53,315 nucleotides of DNA, taken from Flavobacteriales bacterium UBA4110. Lineage in GTDB: Bacteria > Bacteroidota > Bacteroidia > Flavobacteriales > Weeksellaceae. Where the stretch lies: NCBI GenBank assembly GCA_002383165.1, contig DFXK01000002.1, positions 1 to 53,315 of the forward strand. Direction: 5' to 3'. Shown in pieces: positions 16,368 to 26,223 of this stretch. The translations under genes were made by a program, and so were the position numbers. Numbering within the stretch: position 1 is the stretch's first letter; the number at the start of each line of letters is the position of its first letter. Below the pieces are notes generated by a model that was not told the DNA's origin, did no database searches, and saw only the letters and a program-made list of their open reading frames with translations.

Positions 16368-17960
16368 TTAATGATTTTTAAACTCACTAATAAAATGCAG
16401 TTTCACATTCGGAAATTTTTCCTGCGTCATATGGATTGTAAAAGACGAATCGGCTAAGAAAACCAATTGGTCATATTTGTCTCTAGCCAAGAAACGCTGT
16501 TTCAGTCTCGCAAATTCTTTGAATTCCTCAGACTTTTCATCCGCTTCAACCCAACAAGCTTTGTGAATGCTGATTGGTTCATAAGAACATTTCGCACCAT
16601 ATTCGTGTTCCAAACGATATTGGATAACCTCGTATTGAAGCGCACCAACCGTTCCAATGATTTTTCTGTTGTTCATTTCCAGCGTAAATAACTGAGCAAC
16701 ACCTTCGTCCATTAGCTGGTCAACACCTTTCGCCAATTGTTTCGCTTTCAATGGATCGTTATTATTAATGTAACGGAAATGTTCCGGAGAGAAACTCGGA
16801 ATTCCTTTGAAACTCAATTTTTCGCCGGCTGTCAAAGTATCGCCAATTCGGAAACTTCCCGTATCGTGAAGTCCGACAATATCGCCAGGGAAACTCTCGT
16901 CCACAACTTCTTTTTTGTCAGCGAAGAACGCGTTAGGAGAGGAGAACTTCATTTTTTTACCTTCTCTTACAAGCAAGTAATTTTCATTTCTTTTGAAAGT
17001 TCCGGACACGATTTTCACAAACGCCAGTCGGTCTCTGTGTTTTGGATCCATATTCGCGTGGATTTTGAACACAAATCCTGTGAATTGAGTTTCTTCAGGT
17101 TTTACCAATCTGGTTTCACTTTCTTTCGGTTGTGGCATTGGTGCAATATCGATGAAAGCATTCAGTAACTCACGAACGCCGAAATTATTAAGCGCAGAAC
17201 CGAAGAAAACCGGCTGTAAATCGCCATTCATATAATCTTCACGATTAAACTCTGGATAAACCGACTGAATCAAATCCAATTCTTCGCGCAAAGTTGTCGC
17301 CGCTTTTGCACCAACCAATTCATCAATTTGAGAATCGTTGATATCATCAATTTTCAGAGATTCTCCAACTTTCTGTTTTTTCTCTTCCAAAAACAATTGG
17401 ATGTTATTTTCCCAAATATTATAAATCCCCTGAAAGTCGCTTCCCATACCAATCGGCAGAGAAAGCGGACAAACCGTCAAACCTAATTTTTGTTCCACTT
17501 CATCCAGCAAATCAAAAGCATCTTTACCTTCACGGTCCAGCTTGTTGATGAAAACAATCATCGGAATGTTTCGCATTCTACAAACCTGAACCAGTTTTTC
17601 CGTCTGTTCCTCAACCCCTTTTGCAACGTCAATCACAACAATTACAGAGTCAACTGCAGTCAGCGTTCGGTAAGTATCTTCCGCAAAATCCTTGTGACCA
17701 GGCGTATCCAAAATATTGATTTTGTGGTCTCTATATTCAAAAGCCAAAACGGAAGTTGCCACAGAAATCCCTCTCTGACGTTCGATTTCCATAAAGTCTG
17801 AGGTCGCTCCTTTCTTGATTTTGTTGGATTTTACAGCACCAGCTTCCTGAATCGCCCCTCCAAAAAGCAGGAGTTTTTCCGTGAGAGTGGTTTTTCCCGC
17901 ATCGGGGTGGGAGATGATTCCGAAAGTTTTTCTTTTGCTGATTTCTTGTTGTAAAGACAT
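16368..17960 (-). CDS. prfC: Peptide chain release factor 3
   Basis: A 530-residue translational GTPase. It recycles release factors RF1/RF2 from the ribosome after peptide release. The GTPase motifs are visible: G1 HPDAGKTTLTEK near residue 18, switch II DTPGHKDFAEDTYR, and G4 NKLDREGKD. The RF3-specific C-terminal part includes EVIQYRLEHEYGAKCSYEPI. The length is normal. It is a single-gene unit with a strong terminator. The RF3 family is distinguished from EF-G by its shorter length and this C-terminal domain. Confidence 0.96.
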   Translation of the reverse strand: MSLQQEISKRKTFGIISHPDAGKTTLTEKLLLFGGAIQEAGAVKSNKIKKGATSDFMEIERQRGISVATSVLAFEYRDHKINILDTPGHKDFAEDTYRTLTAVDSVIVVIDVAKGVEEQTEKLVQVCRMRNIPMIVFINKLDREGKDAFDLLDEVEQKLGLTVCPLSLPIGMGSDFQGIYNIWENNIQLFLEEKKQKVGESLKIDDINDSQIDELVGAKAATTLREELDLIQSVYPEFNREDYMNGDLQPVFFGSALNNFGVRELLNAFIDIAPMPQPKESETRLVKPEETQFTGFVFKIHANMDPKHRDRLAFVKIVSGTFKRNENYLLVREGKKMKFSSPNAFFADKKEVVDESFPGDIVGLHDTGSFRIGDTLTAGEKLSFKGIPSFSPEHFRYINNNDPLKAKQLAKGVDQLMDEGVAQLFTLEMNNRKIIGTVGALQYEVIQYRLEHEYGAKCSYEPISIHKACWVEADEKSEEFKEFARLKQRFLARDKYDQLVFLADSSFTIHMTQEKFPNVKLHFISEFKNH

Positions 17961-18160
17961 AATAAAATTTGAGATTGCAAAAATCGTGATTTTTATCGGA
18001 TTTTGAAAATCGGTTTTGCCTCTAGATAATAATATCTAATCTAAACGATTATTTTGACCGAGCAGAAAAAAAACCTAGACCGAGGTTAAAAAGTTACCTT
18101 CAGAAAAAAATTAATTTTTTAAAAGTTATAAAGGATTCAAAAATTAATCATTTTATAAAG

Positions 18161-19345
18161 TTATTTAGATTGATTCACTTTTAGGTAATAGGCCAGAATT
18201 AAACCTAACAAAACAATCCCTACGCTTAAGGGAAAAATATAGGGTAGGCCAAATTGGTCTGCAACGCCGCCAATCAAAGGTCCGGTTATCCCTAACGAAA
18301 TATCAATAAATAAACCATAACCTGCCAGCGCAGAACCTTGGTTGGAAGAATGAACGGTTTTCATAGCCATAACACCTAATGCTGGAAATATCAGAGAAAA
18401 TCCTAAACCTGTAATTCCGGCACCAATCAAGGCTAAATACGGATGAGATGATAATGTAATAATCACTAATCCCAAGGTTTCCACAGCCAGACAAACAATA
18501 GCTACATTGATTCCGCCAAAACGGTTGATGGCATTACTGAAAACTAATCGACCGGCAACGAACAAAATCCCGAAAACAGATAAACACAATGCACCATTTT
18601 GCCAATGATAATAATCGTAATAAAGTGTTACAAACGTAGATATTGTGGCAAATCCGAGACCGCCCATTGCAAGACAAAGTCCAAACGGTGCTACTTTTCC
18701 CAGAACATTCCAAAAGGATTTTTGTTCTTCTTCAGATTCTATTCGAGTACAATTGTCTTTGGTCCTTGCCAGGAAAAATCCTACTAATCCTAAAAGAAGA
18801 ATTATAATACCCAAACCGTAGAAACTAAAATATTTTAAAATGATAACGCCCAATGATGCACCTAACGCCAAAGCACCGTAGCTGGCAATACCATTATAAG
18901 AAATAATCTTAGCAGTATGTTCTTCACCAAAAGTCATAATCGCCCAGTTGATAGGACTAGCACCCACCAGTCCTTCGGCGCAACCTGTGAAAAATCTTGT
19001 AATAATCAAAAATAATAAGCTTACAACAGGAGATAACCTAAAGTAATATGCTAATACCAATACCAATCCTGTGAAAGAAAAACTTAGCATACTTGCCAGA
19101 ACAGCGGGCTTAGGTCCTTTGCTGTCAATCACTTTTCCTGAGTAGGCTCTCAGTAGAAAGGTCATCACATACTGCAGGCTTATAACCACTCCTGCGATCA
19201 ACATACTGAAACCAAGACTTTTAGTTATAAATATAGGTAAAACAGACAATGATAACCCGATAATAAAATAACCTATAAAAGTGAAAAATACATAAGATAT
19301 AATGCCGTTTGATAAATTTTTGTTTTTGTCAATCGTTGCATCCAT
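18161..19345 (-). CDS. MFS transporter, likely drug/sugar efflux type
   Basis: A 394-residue protein with 12 predicted membrane helices. The cytoplasmic loop between helices 2 and 3 carries a variant of the MFS motif A (AYSGKVIDSKGPKPA). The central loop after helix 6 is short and acidic (ESEEEQKSF). It resembles YhhS/arabinose-efflux type transporters, but the substrate is not readable. It is monocistronic. A -7 box TAACTTTG (complement of 19365-19372) lies 19 bases before the start, though I found no matching TTG at -33. Confidence 0.82.
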   Translation of the reverse strand: MDATIDKNKNLSNGIISYVFFTFIGYFIIGLSLSVLPIFITKSLGFSMLIAGVVISLQYVMTFLLRAYSGKVIDSKGPKPAVLASMLSFSFTGLVLVLAYYFRLSPVVSLLFLIITRFFTGCAEGLVGASPINWAIMTFGEEHTAKIISYNGIASYGALALGASLGVIILKYFSFYGLGIIILLLGLVGFFLARTKDNCTRIESEEEQKSFWNVLGKVAPFGLCLAMGGLGFATISTFVTLYYDYYHWQNGALCLSVFGILFVAGRLVFSNAINRFGGINVAIVCLAVETLGLVIITLSSHPYLALIGAGITGLGFSLIFPALGVMAMKTVHSSNQGSALAGYGLFIDISLGITGPLIGGVADQFGLPYIFPLSVGIVLLGLILAYYLKVNQSK

Positions 19346-19417
19346 AACATTAAAATCAAAGATGCAAAGTTACTGCGGAAAATTGATTTTGAAGCATTTT
19401 GAAATATTATTTATTAG

Positions 19418-19567
19418 ATAAATTTAAGGCGAGCTTTCGTCATAAATTCTGCCAAAATCAGTAACTTTCGGCTTTCAAATGAGCATAAGCTGCTTTCTCA
19501 GGAAAAATTAGGCGAAATTATCGATCAAAGAAATATGCTAAACACTCAAAATAAAATTACTGTTTGA
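19418..19567 (+). pseudogene. Probable gene 3' remnant overlapping the methyltransferase start
   Basis: A 49-codon open frame with no usable start except a late ATG. It encodes protein-like sequence ending EKLGEIIDQRNMLNTQNK. Its TGA (19565-19567) overlaps the next ATG as TGATG, the arrangement expected of an upstream operon partner. I read it as the tail of a deleted glycan-cluster gene, but no family is recognised. Confidence 0.3.
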
Positions 19568-20367
19568 TGACTAAGTTTCAGAAGTTAATAAAATCTATAA
19601 AACATATTATAAAGCAACCAAGTTTGGTAAATCTGATTCTCGATCAGAACGATATCAGGAAGGCAGAATTTCAGGAAAAATATCCTCATCTATCGAGTTT
19701 ACCGGAAGTATCGCTGGATGAGATTTGCAATGGTAATTTTCAGTCAGAAGTAGATCTTTTTATTTTGGATGGCGGCTCGCTTTCTACAGACCTGGCTCTG
19801 CTGAAAACTTTGGCAAAGGGGAGAAATAGCTATTTCGAAATCGGCACTTGGCGCGGCGAAAGTGTATGGAATATTGCTAAAGAAATAGACGATTGCACCA
19901 CACTGAACCTTTCCAAATCCGAAATGGAAGCAATGGGCTGGAATAAAAAATATGCAGAACTGCACGGGATTTTATCTAAGAAAAATTCTAAAATCCTGCA
20001 TTTGGAAGGCAACACAAAAACCTTTGATTTTGCAGGACTTAACAAAACATACGATCTGATTTTTATAGACGGAGACCATTCCTATGAGATGGTGAAGCAC
20101 GATACAGAGCAGGTTTTCAAACATTTGGTTCACGATAATTCGATTGTAGTGTGGCATGATTATTCATACAACCCAGAGAAAATCCGCTACGAAGTTTTCA
20201 AAGCCATTCTGGACGGGACGCCGAAAGCATTTCACAAGAATCTTTATCATCCTCAGAACACGATGTGCGCGCTTTTTACTAAAGAAAATTATAAAACTTC
20301 CAGTTTCGAAAGCCCGAAAACACCAGAATATTTGTTCAAGGTAAATCTGGAATCAAATAAATTCTAA
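19567..20367 (+). CDS. Class I SAM-dependent methyltransferase
   Basis: A 266-residue protein starting at the ATG at 19567; the TTG three bases earlier is not needed. A Rossmann methyltransferase core is visible. SYFEIGTWRGESVWNIAKEI is the glycine-rich SAM motif at about residues 95-115. KTYDLIFIDGDHSYEMVKHD is the strand-4 acidic motif with a following His typical of the Methyltransf_24/CmcI-like group, and IVVWHDYSY comes after. These enzymes methylate sugars or small molecules, often in surface-glycan clusters. Its stop is immediately followed by the ATG of a GT2 gene, so they form one operon. Confidence 0.82.
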   Translation: MTKFQKLIKSIKHIIKQPSLVNLILDQNDIRKAEFQEKYPHLSSLPEVSLDEICNGNFQSEVDLFILDGGSLSTDLALLKTLAKGRNSYFEIGTWRGESVWNIAKEIDDCTTLNLSKSEMEAMGWNKKYAELHGILSKKNSKILHLEGNTKTFDFAGLNKTYDLIFIDGDHSYEMVKHDTEQVFKHLVHDNSIVVWHDYSYNPEKIRYEVFKAILDGTPKAFHKNLYHPQNTMCALFTKENYKTSSFESPKTPEYLFKVNLESNKF

Positions 20368-21279
20368 ATGAAATTTCTCCTTATCATTCCCGCACACAAT
20401 GAAGAAAGTAATATTTCTCCTTGTCTAGAATCTCTGAAATGCCAGAGTTTTCAGGATTTCATTTGTATTGTTGTGAATGATGGCTCGACGGATAGAACTC
20501 AACAAATTGTTGAAGATTTTATATCCAAAACTTCAAATTTTAAAGTTTTAAATTTACCAAAATCAGAGCACCAGCCTGGCGCAAAGGTAGTGAGAACTTT
20601 TAACAAAGGTTTAGAAACTGTTGATTGGAAAAGTTTTGATGTGATTTGTAAGTACGATGCAGACATCGTTTTTCCCAGAAATTATTTGGAGAAAATCAAT
20701 CAAGTTTTCGTTATCAATCAAAAAGCAGGAATAGTGTCTGGTTTGGTTTACATCAAAAAAGATAAGTCTAATTCCGAGATTAAAAATCTACGAAATCCAA
20801 ACGAAAATTGGTTAGATTTCAGCAATACAAATAACGAGTGGACTTTTGAAAATCTATCTTCTAAAAATCATGTGCGTGGCCCTGTAAAAGCCTACAGGAA
20901 AGAGTGTTTTGAAGATATGAAAGGTTTAAGAACCATACTCGGTTGGGATAATATTGATATTTTATTAGCAAAAAAACACGGTTGGGAGGTTGTTACGATT
21001 AAAGACCTCTGGGTAAAACATTTGCGTCCGACAGCTTACAAATACAAAGATCAGAAAGCAGAAAAACTAGGACAATATTTTTATAATATTGGTTTAAATT
21101 TGCCTCTGGCAATGATATCTTCAGCAAAATCGAGCTTTAAAAACCGTTCTGCTAAAGAATTTTTTATCACTATTATATACTTTCTCAAGCAAAAGGAAAA
21201 ATTAAATCTTACAGAAGATGAGATCCGATTTATACGGAACCTGCGCTGGAAGGAGTTTTTAAGTAATTTTGGATTATGA
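20368..21279 (+). CDS. Glycosyltransferase family 2
   Basis: A 303-residue GT-A type transferase. The N-terminal signature FLLIIPAHNEESNISPCLES is followed by VVNDGSTDRTQQIVE and the metal-binding acidic motif KYDADIVFP near residue 98. The acceptor side includes GPVKAYRKECFEDMKG and GWDNIDILLA. It adds a sugar to a lipid-linked or surface polysaccharide. It abuts the methyltransferase gene with no gap and overlaps a small downstream frame (ATGA). Confidence 0.9.
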   Translation: MKFLLIIPAHNEESNISPCLESLKCQSFQDFICIVVNDGSTDRTQQIVEDFISKTSNFKVLNLPKSEHQPGAKVVRTFNKGLETVDWKSFDVICKYDADIVFPRNYLEKINQVFVINQKAGIVSGLVYIKKDKSNSEIKNLRNPNENWLDFSNTNNEWTFENLSSKNHVRGPVKAYRKECFEDMKGLRTILGWDNIDILLAKKHGWEVVTIKDLWVKHLRPTAYKYKDQKAEKLGQYFYNIGLNLPLAMISSAKSSFKNRSAKEFFITIIYFLKQKEKLNLTEDEIRFIRNLRWKEFLSNFGL

Positions 21280-21398
21280 TTTTCGAGAGCTATTTCCCGC
21301 ATTCCACTTCAAACCTAGCAAAGCAGTTTGATGGAGTTAATCTTTTTTGCTCGGTAAATTCTCTGGCAAAAAAGGATTTCCGTTACAATCGGTTATAG
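21276..21398 (+). CDS. Small open reading frame in the glycan operon, possible fragment
   Basis: A 40-codon frame starting with an ATGA overlap at the GT2 stop and ending 24 bases before the next gene. It encodes MIFESYFPHSTSNLAKQF and ends in LAKKDFRYNRL. The coupled start suggests translation, but the length suggests a truncated glycosyltransferase N or C terminus. No family is recognised. Confidence 0.3.
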   Translation: MIFESYFPHSTSNLAKQFDGVNLFCSVNSLAKKDFRYNRL

Positions 21399-21422
21399 TT
21401 CCAATATTGTAATTAGCAAAAA

Positions 21423-22466
21423 ATGAAAAAAATTGCATACATAGAACTCGATACACATGCCGAATTAGCGGCTAATTTCTATGAATTAACCCAAGATTCA
21501 TCAGAAATATGTGTTGATTTTTATTTCTCGGAAAAGATTTTTAAGATCCTCGACATTCACACTGAAAACATTTTCTTGACCGATAATTCAGCGCTTTTTG
21601 AAACCCTAGAACAGAAAAAATATGATTTGATTATCATTGGAACTGTCCACAGACATTTTAATCTTTACAAAACAATTGTTGGAAAATTTAGAACCGCAAT
21701 TATTGTTCATAACCAGAATTTTACCAAAGTTTCCAAATGGCATTTGCTCAAAAGTATTTTCAAAAAAGATTTTAAATACAGACTAAAGTTACTCCTGAAA
21801 GAATCCTTACTGGATGCTCCAAAAGTTTATCAACAGTCGCATTATCTGTTTGGAATTGATAAGCAGATGTCAAAGAATAATAACTTAGAATTTCTGCCCA
21901 TTTATTTTAATGAATTTAATTCAAGCGAGTCAGAATCTGACACTGTAAACGTAGTAATTCCCGGAACAGTGTCGCAAAGCAGGCGAGATTATTATTCATT
22001 TTTTGAAAAACTAAAACAGTTCAGAGATACCGGAGTTAATTACAAGATTATTTTACTGGGAAAAGCCGCAGGAAAGGAATTGAAAAATATAAAGTTAATT
22101 TCAGCTCAACTTCCACAATTTTTTACTATACAATATTTTGAAAATAAAATAAACCAGGACATTTTTGATGATTGGATGATGAAAGCTGATGTTTTATATT
22201 GTCCAATTCAAAAAGAAACTGAATTTTTCTCTATCAAAGAAATCTACGGAAAAACAAAAATCAGTGGAAACATTGGAGACGCTATCAAATATGCAAAACC
22301 TGCCATTTTTCCTGAAAGTTACGCGTCAGATTTAAAGTTTATCATCAAAGAAAAAAGGGATTTGCAGACTCAATTTTCAGAAGTTAGCAATCAGTCTTTT
22401 TATTTTAATAATTATATAAAAGGAAATATTTCGGAAGAATTAACCCTTTTATTGAAATCACTTTAA
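21423..22466 (+). CDS. Glycosyltransferase-like protein (GT-B fold suspected)
   Basis: A 347-residue cytoplasmic protein. The N-terminal half has alternating strands and helices (IAYIELDTHAELAANFYEL, YDLIIIGTVHRHFNLYKT). The second half has a sequence like the donor-site region of GT-B enzymes: VNVVIPGTVSQSRRDYYSF, KIILLGKAAGKELKN, ADVLYCPIQ and GNIGDAIKYAKPAIFPES. No membrane segments are seen. Its place after a GT2 and a methyltransferase supports surface-polysaccharide synthesis. Its last bases overlap the end of the convergent FUSC gene by four bases. Confidence 0.65.
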   Translation: MKKIAYIELDTHAELAANFYELTQDSSEICVDFYFSEKIFKILDIHTENIFLTDNSALFETLEQKKYDLIIIGTVHRHFNLYKTIVGKFRTAIIVHNQNFTKVSKWHLLKSIFKKDFKYRLKLLLKESLLDAPKVYQQSHYLFGIDKQMSKNNNLEFLPIYFNEFNSSESESDTVNVVIPGTVSQSRRDYYSFFEKLKQFRDTGVNYKIILLGKAAGKELKNIKLISAQLPQFFTIQYFENKINQDIFDDWMMKADVLYCPIQKETEFFSIKEIYGKTKISGNIGDAIKYAKPAIFPESYASDLKFIIKEKRDLQTQFSEVSNQSFYFNNYIKGNISEELTLLLKSL

Positions 22467-23551
22467 GAACTCTTTTTCAAAAAACTTTTACTCAGAACAA
22501 TTTTCGATTTTCTAAGATTCTTTATTGAATTGAATCTGATTCTCTCATTATACAAAAACCAACCGCCAATACAACCAATTGCGCTCCCAATTAAAATTTC
22601 CAACAATCTCATTTTTAAAAGATAATCGGGATCAAGTGAAGTAGAACTTCCAGTTTCAGCAAGTAGAATTCCCATCGGTGTCAGAAACATTACAGCTAAA
22701 GCATAATGTCTTGTAATCAACATTTCGACGATGATTTGAAGTGTGATAATACAAATGCAAATCCACAAAATATCGTTCACATAAGAAAAGATAAACCAAG
22801 CAATTCCTAATCCGATAATGGTTCCTATAATTCTATGCAAGCCTCTTTTCCAAATATGATATCGGTTTACACCTTGTAACACCGCTAAGCTGGAAATTGG
22901 GATCCAATAAGGATATTCTAGTTTGAAAATCTGTCCAACCAAAACCGATGCAAACATACAAATCCCAATGATAAACGATTCTACAAGGTTGACGTAAGGA
23001 TTGATTTGAAATGTTGTTAAAGAAGATTTTGATTCTTTTTTGTTTTTCATCAAGCTGTAAATCAAACAGATTAGGCAAGCGTTCAAAGTTCCAATGGTAA
23101 AAATTCCAATTTTCTGAGGAATAGCTTCTGGATGATGTGGAAGTCCGATTGCCATGGATGCCATCATTATAAAGAAAAAACTTCCCGGAGGTTTCAGATT
23201 AAAATATCTAACGATGTAATAAACTATTGCAGAAAAAATCCCGAAAGCAAAAGGCGCTATCCACATATTAAAACTAAAAACCAATCCGAAAATGTAAGAA
23301 ATAATCATCCCAAAAGAACAGACAAACATCTTCATCATGATCTCGAAAATATCTTTGCTATTGGGAATGTATAAAATAACTAAACCCGCTAAACTCGCCG
23401 CCAAAGCTGATTTAACATCTGCAAAAAAATAACCGAATAATAATGGCATTCCCACTGCAAGTCCTGCAAGAAAAGGAATGTGCCAACTTCTGGGCGAAGA
23501 TTTCAGTACAAAAAAAGAATTGATTTCTTCTTTAATATAATTGATTTTCAA
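22463..23551 (-). CDS. FUSC-family inner membrane protein
   Basis: A 362-residue polytopic membrane protein with two clusters of short hydrophobic helices, about residues 25-165 and 185-335. The second block (YWIPISSLAVLQGVNRYHIW, KRGLHRIIGTIIGLG) matches the FUSC/YccS-type fusaric-acid-resistance domain. Such proteins are linked to export of aromatic acids or polyamines, but most are uncharacterised. The large cytoplasmic part of full-length YccS is absent. A minus-strand -7 box TAATTTTG lies at the complement of 23613-23620, 62 bases upstream. Confidence 0.75.
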   Translation of the reverse strand: MKINYIKEEINSFFVLKSSPRSWHIPFLAGLAVGMPLLFGYFFADVKSALAASLAGLVILYIPNSKDIFEIMMKMFVCSFGMIISYIFGLVFSFNMWIAPFAFGIFSAIVYYIVRYFNLKPPGSFFFIMMASMAIGLPHHPEAIPQKIGIFTIGTLNACLICLIYSLMKNKKESKSSLTTFQINPYVNLVESFIIGICMFASVLVGQIFKLEYPYWIPISSLAVLQGVNRYHIWKRGLHRIIGTIIGLGIAWFIFSYVNDILWICICIITLQIIVEMLITRHYALAVMFLTPMGILLAETGSSTSLDPDYLLKMRLLEILIGSAIGCIGGWFLYNERIRFNSIKNLRKSKIVLSKSFLKKSS

Positions 23552-23707
23552 TGGATTGATTTTTACTTTAGAATTAGATTTTGGCAGTCATAACTTGTTA
23601 TTTTTGCCAATGCAAAATTAATAATAATCATTCATTTTCGACTTCTGATGCAATGATAAATTGCTTAAAATTCGCTATTTTTGTTATCTTAAAATTTTGA
23701 GATTATA

Positions 23708-26035
23708 ATGGATTATCTGAAGGGATTGAATGAAGCACAGTTTGAGGCAGTTACTACTTTGCAAGGGCCACTAATGGTTTTGGCTGGCGCCGGTTCCGGA
23801 AAGACCAGAGTGCTGACAATGAGGATTGCACATCTGATTACTAACGGTGTAGATCCTTTCAATATTCTGGCTTTGACGTTTACGAACAAGGCGGCCAAAG
23901 AAATGAAAGAACGTATCGCAAAAGTCGTAGGCGTGAGCGATGCACGTTCACTTTGGATGGGAACATTTCACTCTGTTTTTGCGAGAATTCTGAGAAGCGA
24001 AGCACATTATCTCGGCTATCCTTCCAACTTTACTATTTATGATGCTCAGGATGCTCTGAATGTCCTGAAAAAAGTCATCAAGGATATGAGTGTAGATGCT
24101 GAGGTTTATAAAGCTAAAAAGGTTCTTTCGAGAATCTCTCAGTATAAAAATAACCTGATAACTGTCAATGCCTATTTCAATAATCCAGAATTGATGGAAG
24201 CGGACGAAAGAGCTAACATGAGACTGATTGGCGAAATTTACCGAAAGTATGTGGAGGCTTGCTTCAAAAATGGCGCGATGGATTTTGATGATTTATTACT
24301 GAAAACCAACGAATTACTGACACGTTTCCCTGAAGTATTAGCCAAATATCAAGACAGATTTCGATATATTTTGGTTGATGAGTATCAGGATACAAATCAT
24401 TCGCAATATTTGATTGTCAAGGCTTTAGCATCAAAATTCGAGAATATCTGTGTAGTTGGTGACGATGCACAGTCGATTTATTCTTTTCGTGGCGCAAACA
24501 TCTATAACATTCTGAATTTCAAGAAAGATTATCCCGATGCAGTCACTGTTTCTCTGGAGCAGAATTACCGCTCTACACAGAATATTGTAGATGCAGCCAA
24601 TGTCGTGATTTCCAAAAATTTGCAACAATTCAAGAAAAATGTTTTTAGTGAAAATGAAGTCGGGGAGAAGATAAAAGTTTACCGAAGCCTTTCCGATGCG
24701 GATGAAGCCAATTTTGTATCGGCCAATATCTTCGAACTTCATAACACGCAACAGAGAAAATTCTCGGACTTTGCAATTCTTTACCGTACCAATTCGCAAA
24801 CCAGAGCTTTTGAAGATGCGCTCAGGAAAAAAAATATTCCTTACAGAGTTTATGGCGGATTGTCTTTCTACCAAAGAAAAGAAGTCAAAGATTTATTGGC
24901 TTACCTAAGGATTTTGATTAATGAAAATGATTCAGAAGCCTTATCCAGAATCATAAATTATCCGGCAAGAGGTATTGGTGAGACCACTCAAAATAAACTG
25001 ATTGTTTTTGCAGATTCTCGCAGTATTCCGATAACTCAGGTTTTGGACAATCTCGGCTTTTATGCACCCCAATTAGGTCTGAATAACGGAATTATTACAA
25101 AGCTCGGCGATTTCTGGGCGATGATAAAAGCGTTTCAGGTAATGCTGAAAACTGAAAACGTCTATGATGTCGCCATGGAAGTGGCAAAACGTAGCGGTTT
25201 GATTAAATTTTTAAAAGAAGATCAAACGCCGGAAGGAATTTCACGTGTAGAAAATATCCAGGAATTACTGAACTCGATGCAGGGTTTTATTGAGGAACAG
25301 AGACAGATTGATGACGGCGACGCGAGCCTTTCCAATTTCCTAGAGAATATTGCATTGTCATCCGATACTCAGAATGATAAAGATGATGGTGATAAAGTAT
25401 CGCTGATGACCATTCACTTATCCAAAGGATTAGAATTTCCCGTAGTTTACCTTGTAGGCTTAGAAGAAAATCTGTTCCCGAGTTTTATGAGCTCATCTAC
25501 CAGAGAAGAACTAGAGGAGGAGAGACGTCTGTTTTATGTGGCGTTAACAAGAGCAGAGAAACAGGCTTATTTCACCTATGCTGTCTCACGTTTTCAGTGG
25601 GGAAAAATTACGGATTCTGAACCTTCGAGATTTTTGAGCGAAGTGGATTCAAAATACATCGAATTCATTAATCCGATGCTGGAAGCGAGATTCGTTAATA
25701 ATTCCGGAATCAGTTCCAACATTTTCGATGAAAGACCTTCTGAGCCGAGATTTTTCAAAAAGAAGGAAGAGAAGAAAACTCTGGAAAGAAATGAGACTAT
25801 TCCTGTTGTAAAGAAAACATTAAAACCAGTTGCTACTGCTAAAATAATCAATCCAAGCGGATCTTCTTCAGAAGATATAGAAGTGGGCGACAGAGTTCGT
25901 CACGATCGTTTCGGTGTTGGGGAAGTGACATTTCTGGATGGAACTGATCCTCAAAACATCAAAGCCAAAGTCATTTTCAGCAATGAAGGAGAGAAAAATC
26001 TTATTCTGAAATTTGCTAAATTGACGAAGATTTAG
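23708..26035 (+). CDS. uvrD: UvrD/PcrA-type ATP-dependent DNA helicase
   Basis: A 775-residue superfamily 1A 3'-5' helicase for nucleotide-excision repair, mismatch repair and removal of recombination intermediates. The motifs are visible in order: Q motif GLNEAQFEAV (residues 5-14), Walker A GAGSGKTRV (about 27-35), motif II DEYQDTNHSQY (near 225), motif III VGDDAQSIYSFRGA, motif IV EQNYRST, motif V TIHLSKGLEFPVVYLVG, and motif VI YVALTRAEK. The C-terminal Tudor-like tail GDRVRHDRFGVGEVTFLDG is as in PcrA/UvrD. TATTTTTG at 23676-23683 is a likely -7 box. UvrD and PcrA cannot be told apart by sequence alone. Confidence 0.93.
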   Translation: MDYLKGLNEAQFEAVTTLQGPLMVLAGAGSGKTRVLTMRIAHLITNGVDPFNILALTFTNKAAKEMKERIAKVVGVSDARSLWMGTFHSVFARILRSEAHYLGYPSNFTIYDAQDALNVLKKVIKDMSVDAEVYKAKKVLSRISQYKNNLITVNAYFNNPELMEADERANMRLIGEIYRKYVEACFKNGAMDFDDLLLKTNELLTRFPEVLAKYQDRFRYILVDEYQDTNHSQYLIVKALASKFENICVVGDDAQSIYSFRGANIYNILNFKKDYPDAVTVSLEQNYRSTQNIVDAANVVISKNLQQFKKNVFSENEVGEKIKVYRSLSDADEANFVSANIFELHNTQQRKFSDFAILYRTNSQTRAFEDALRKKNIPYRVYGGLSFYQRKEVKDLLAYLRILINENDSEALSRIINYPARGIGETTQNKLIVFADSRSIPITQVLDNLGFYAPQLGLNNGIITKLGDFWAMIKAFQVMLKTENVYDVAMEVAKRSGLIKFLKEDQTPEGISRVENIQELLNSMQGFIEEQRQIDDGDASLSNFLENIALSSDTQNDKDDGDKVSLMTIHLSKGLEFPVVYLVGLEENLFPSFMSSSTREELEEERRLFYVALTRAEKQAYFTYAVSRFQWGKITDSEPSRFLSEVDSKYIEFINPMLEARFVNNSGISSNIFDERPSEPRFFKKKEEKKTLERNETIPVVKKTLKPVATAKIINPSGSSSEDIEVGDRVRHDRFGVGEVTFLDGTDPQNIKAKVIFSNEGEKNLILKFAKLTKI

Positions 26036-26223
26036 AAAGAAACAAGAATCAAGGCAAAAGATTCAAGAAAATATTTTTTTAAGCACAAAACTACAAAAGA
26101 GTTATAGAAACTAATTCTTGCGAACAAAAAAGAAATTACATCATCATAAAACTTTTGTGACTTTTGTGGTTAATATTTTAATAAAAAGCTAAAAACAAGT
26201 CGCTAGAAGCTAAAGGCAAAATT

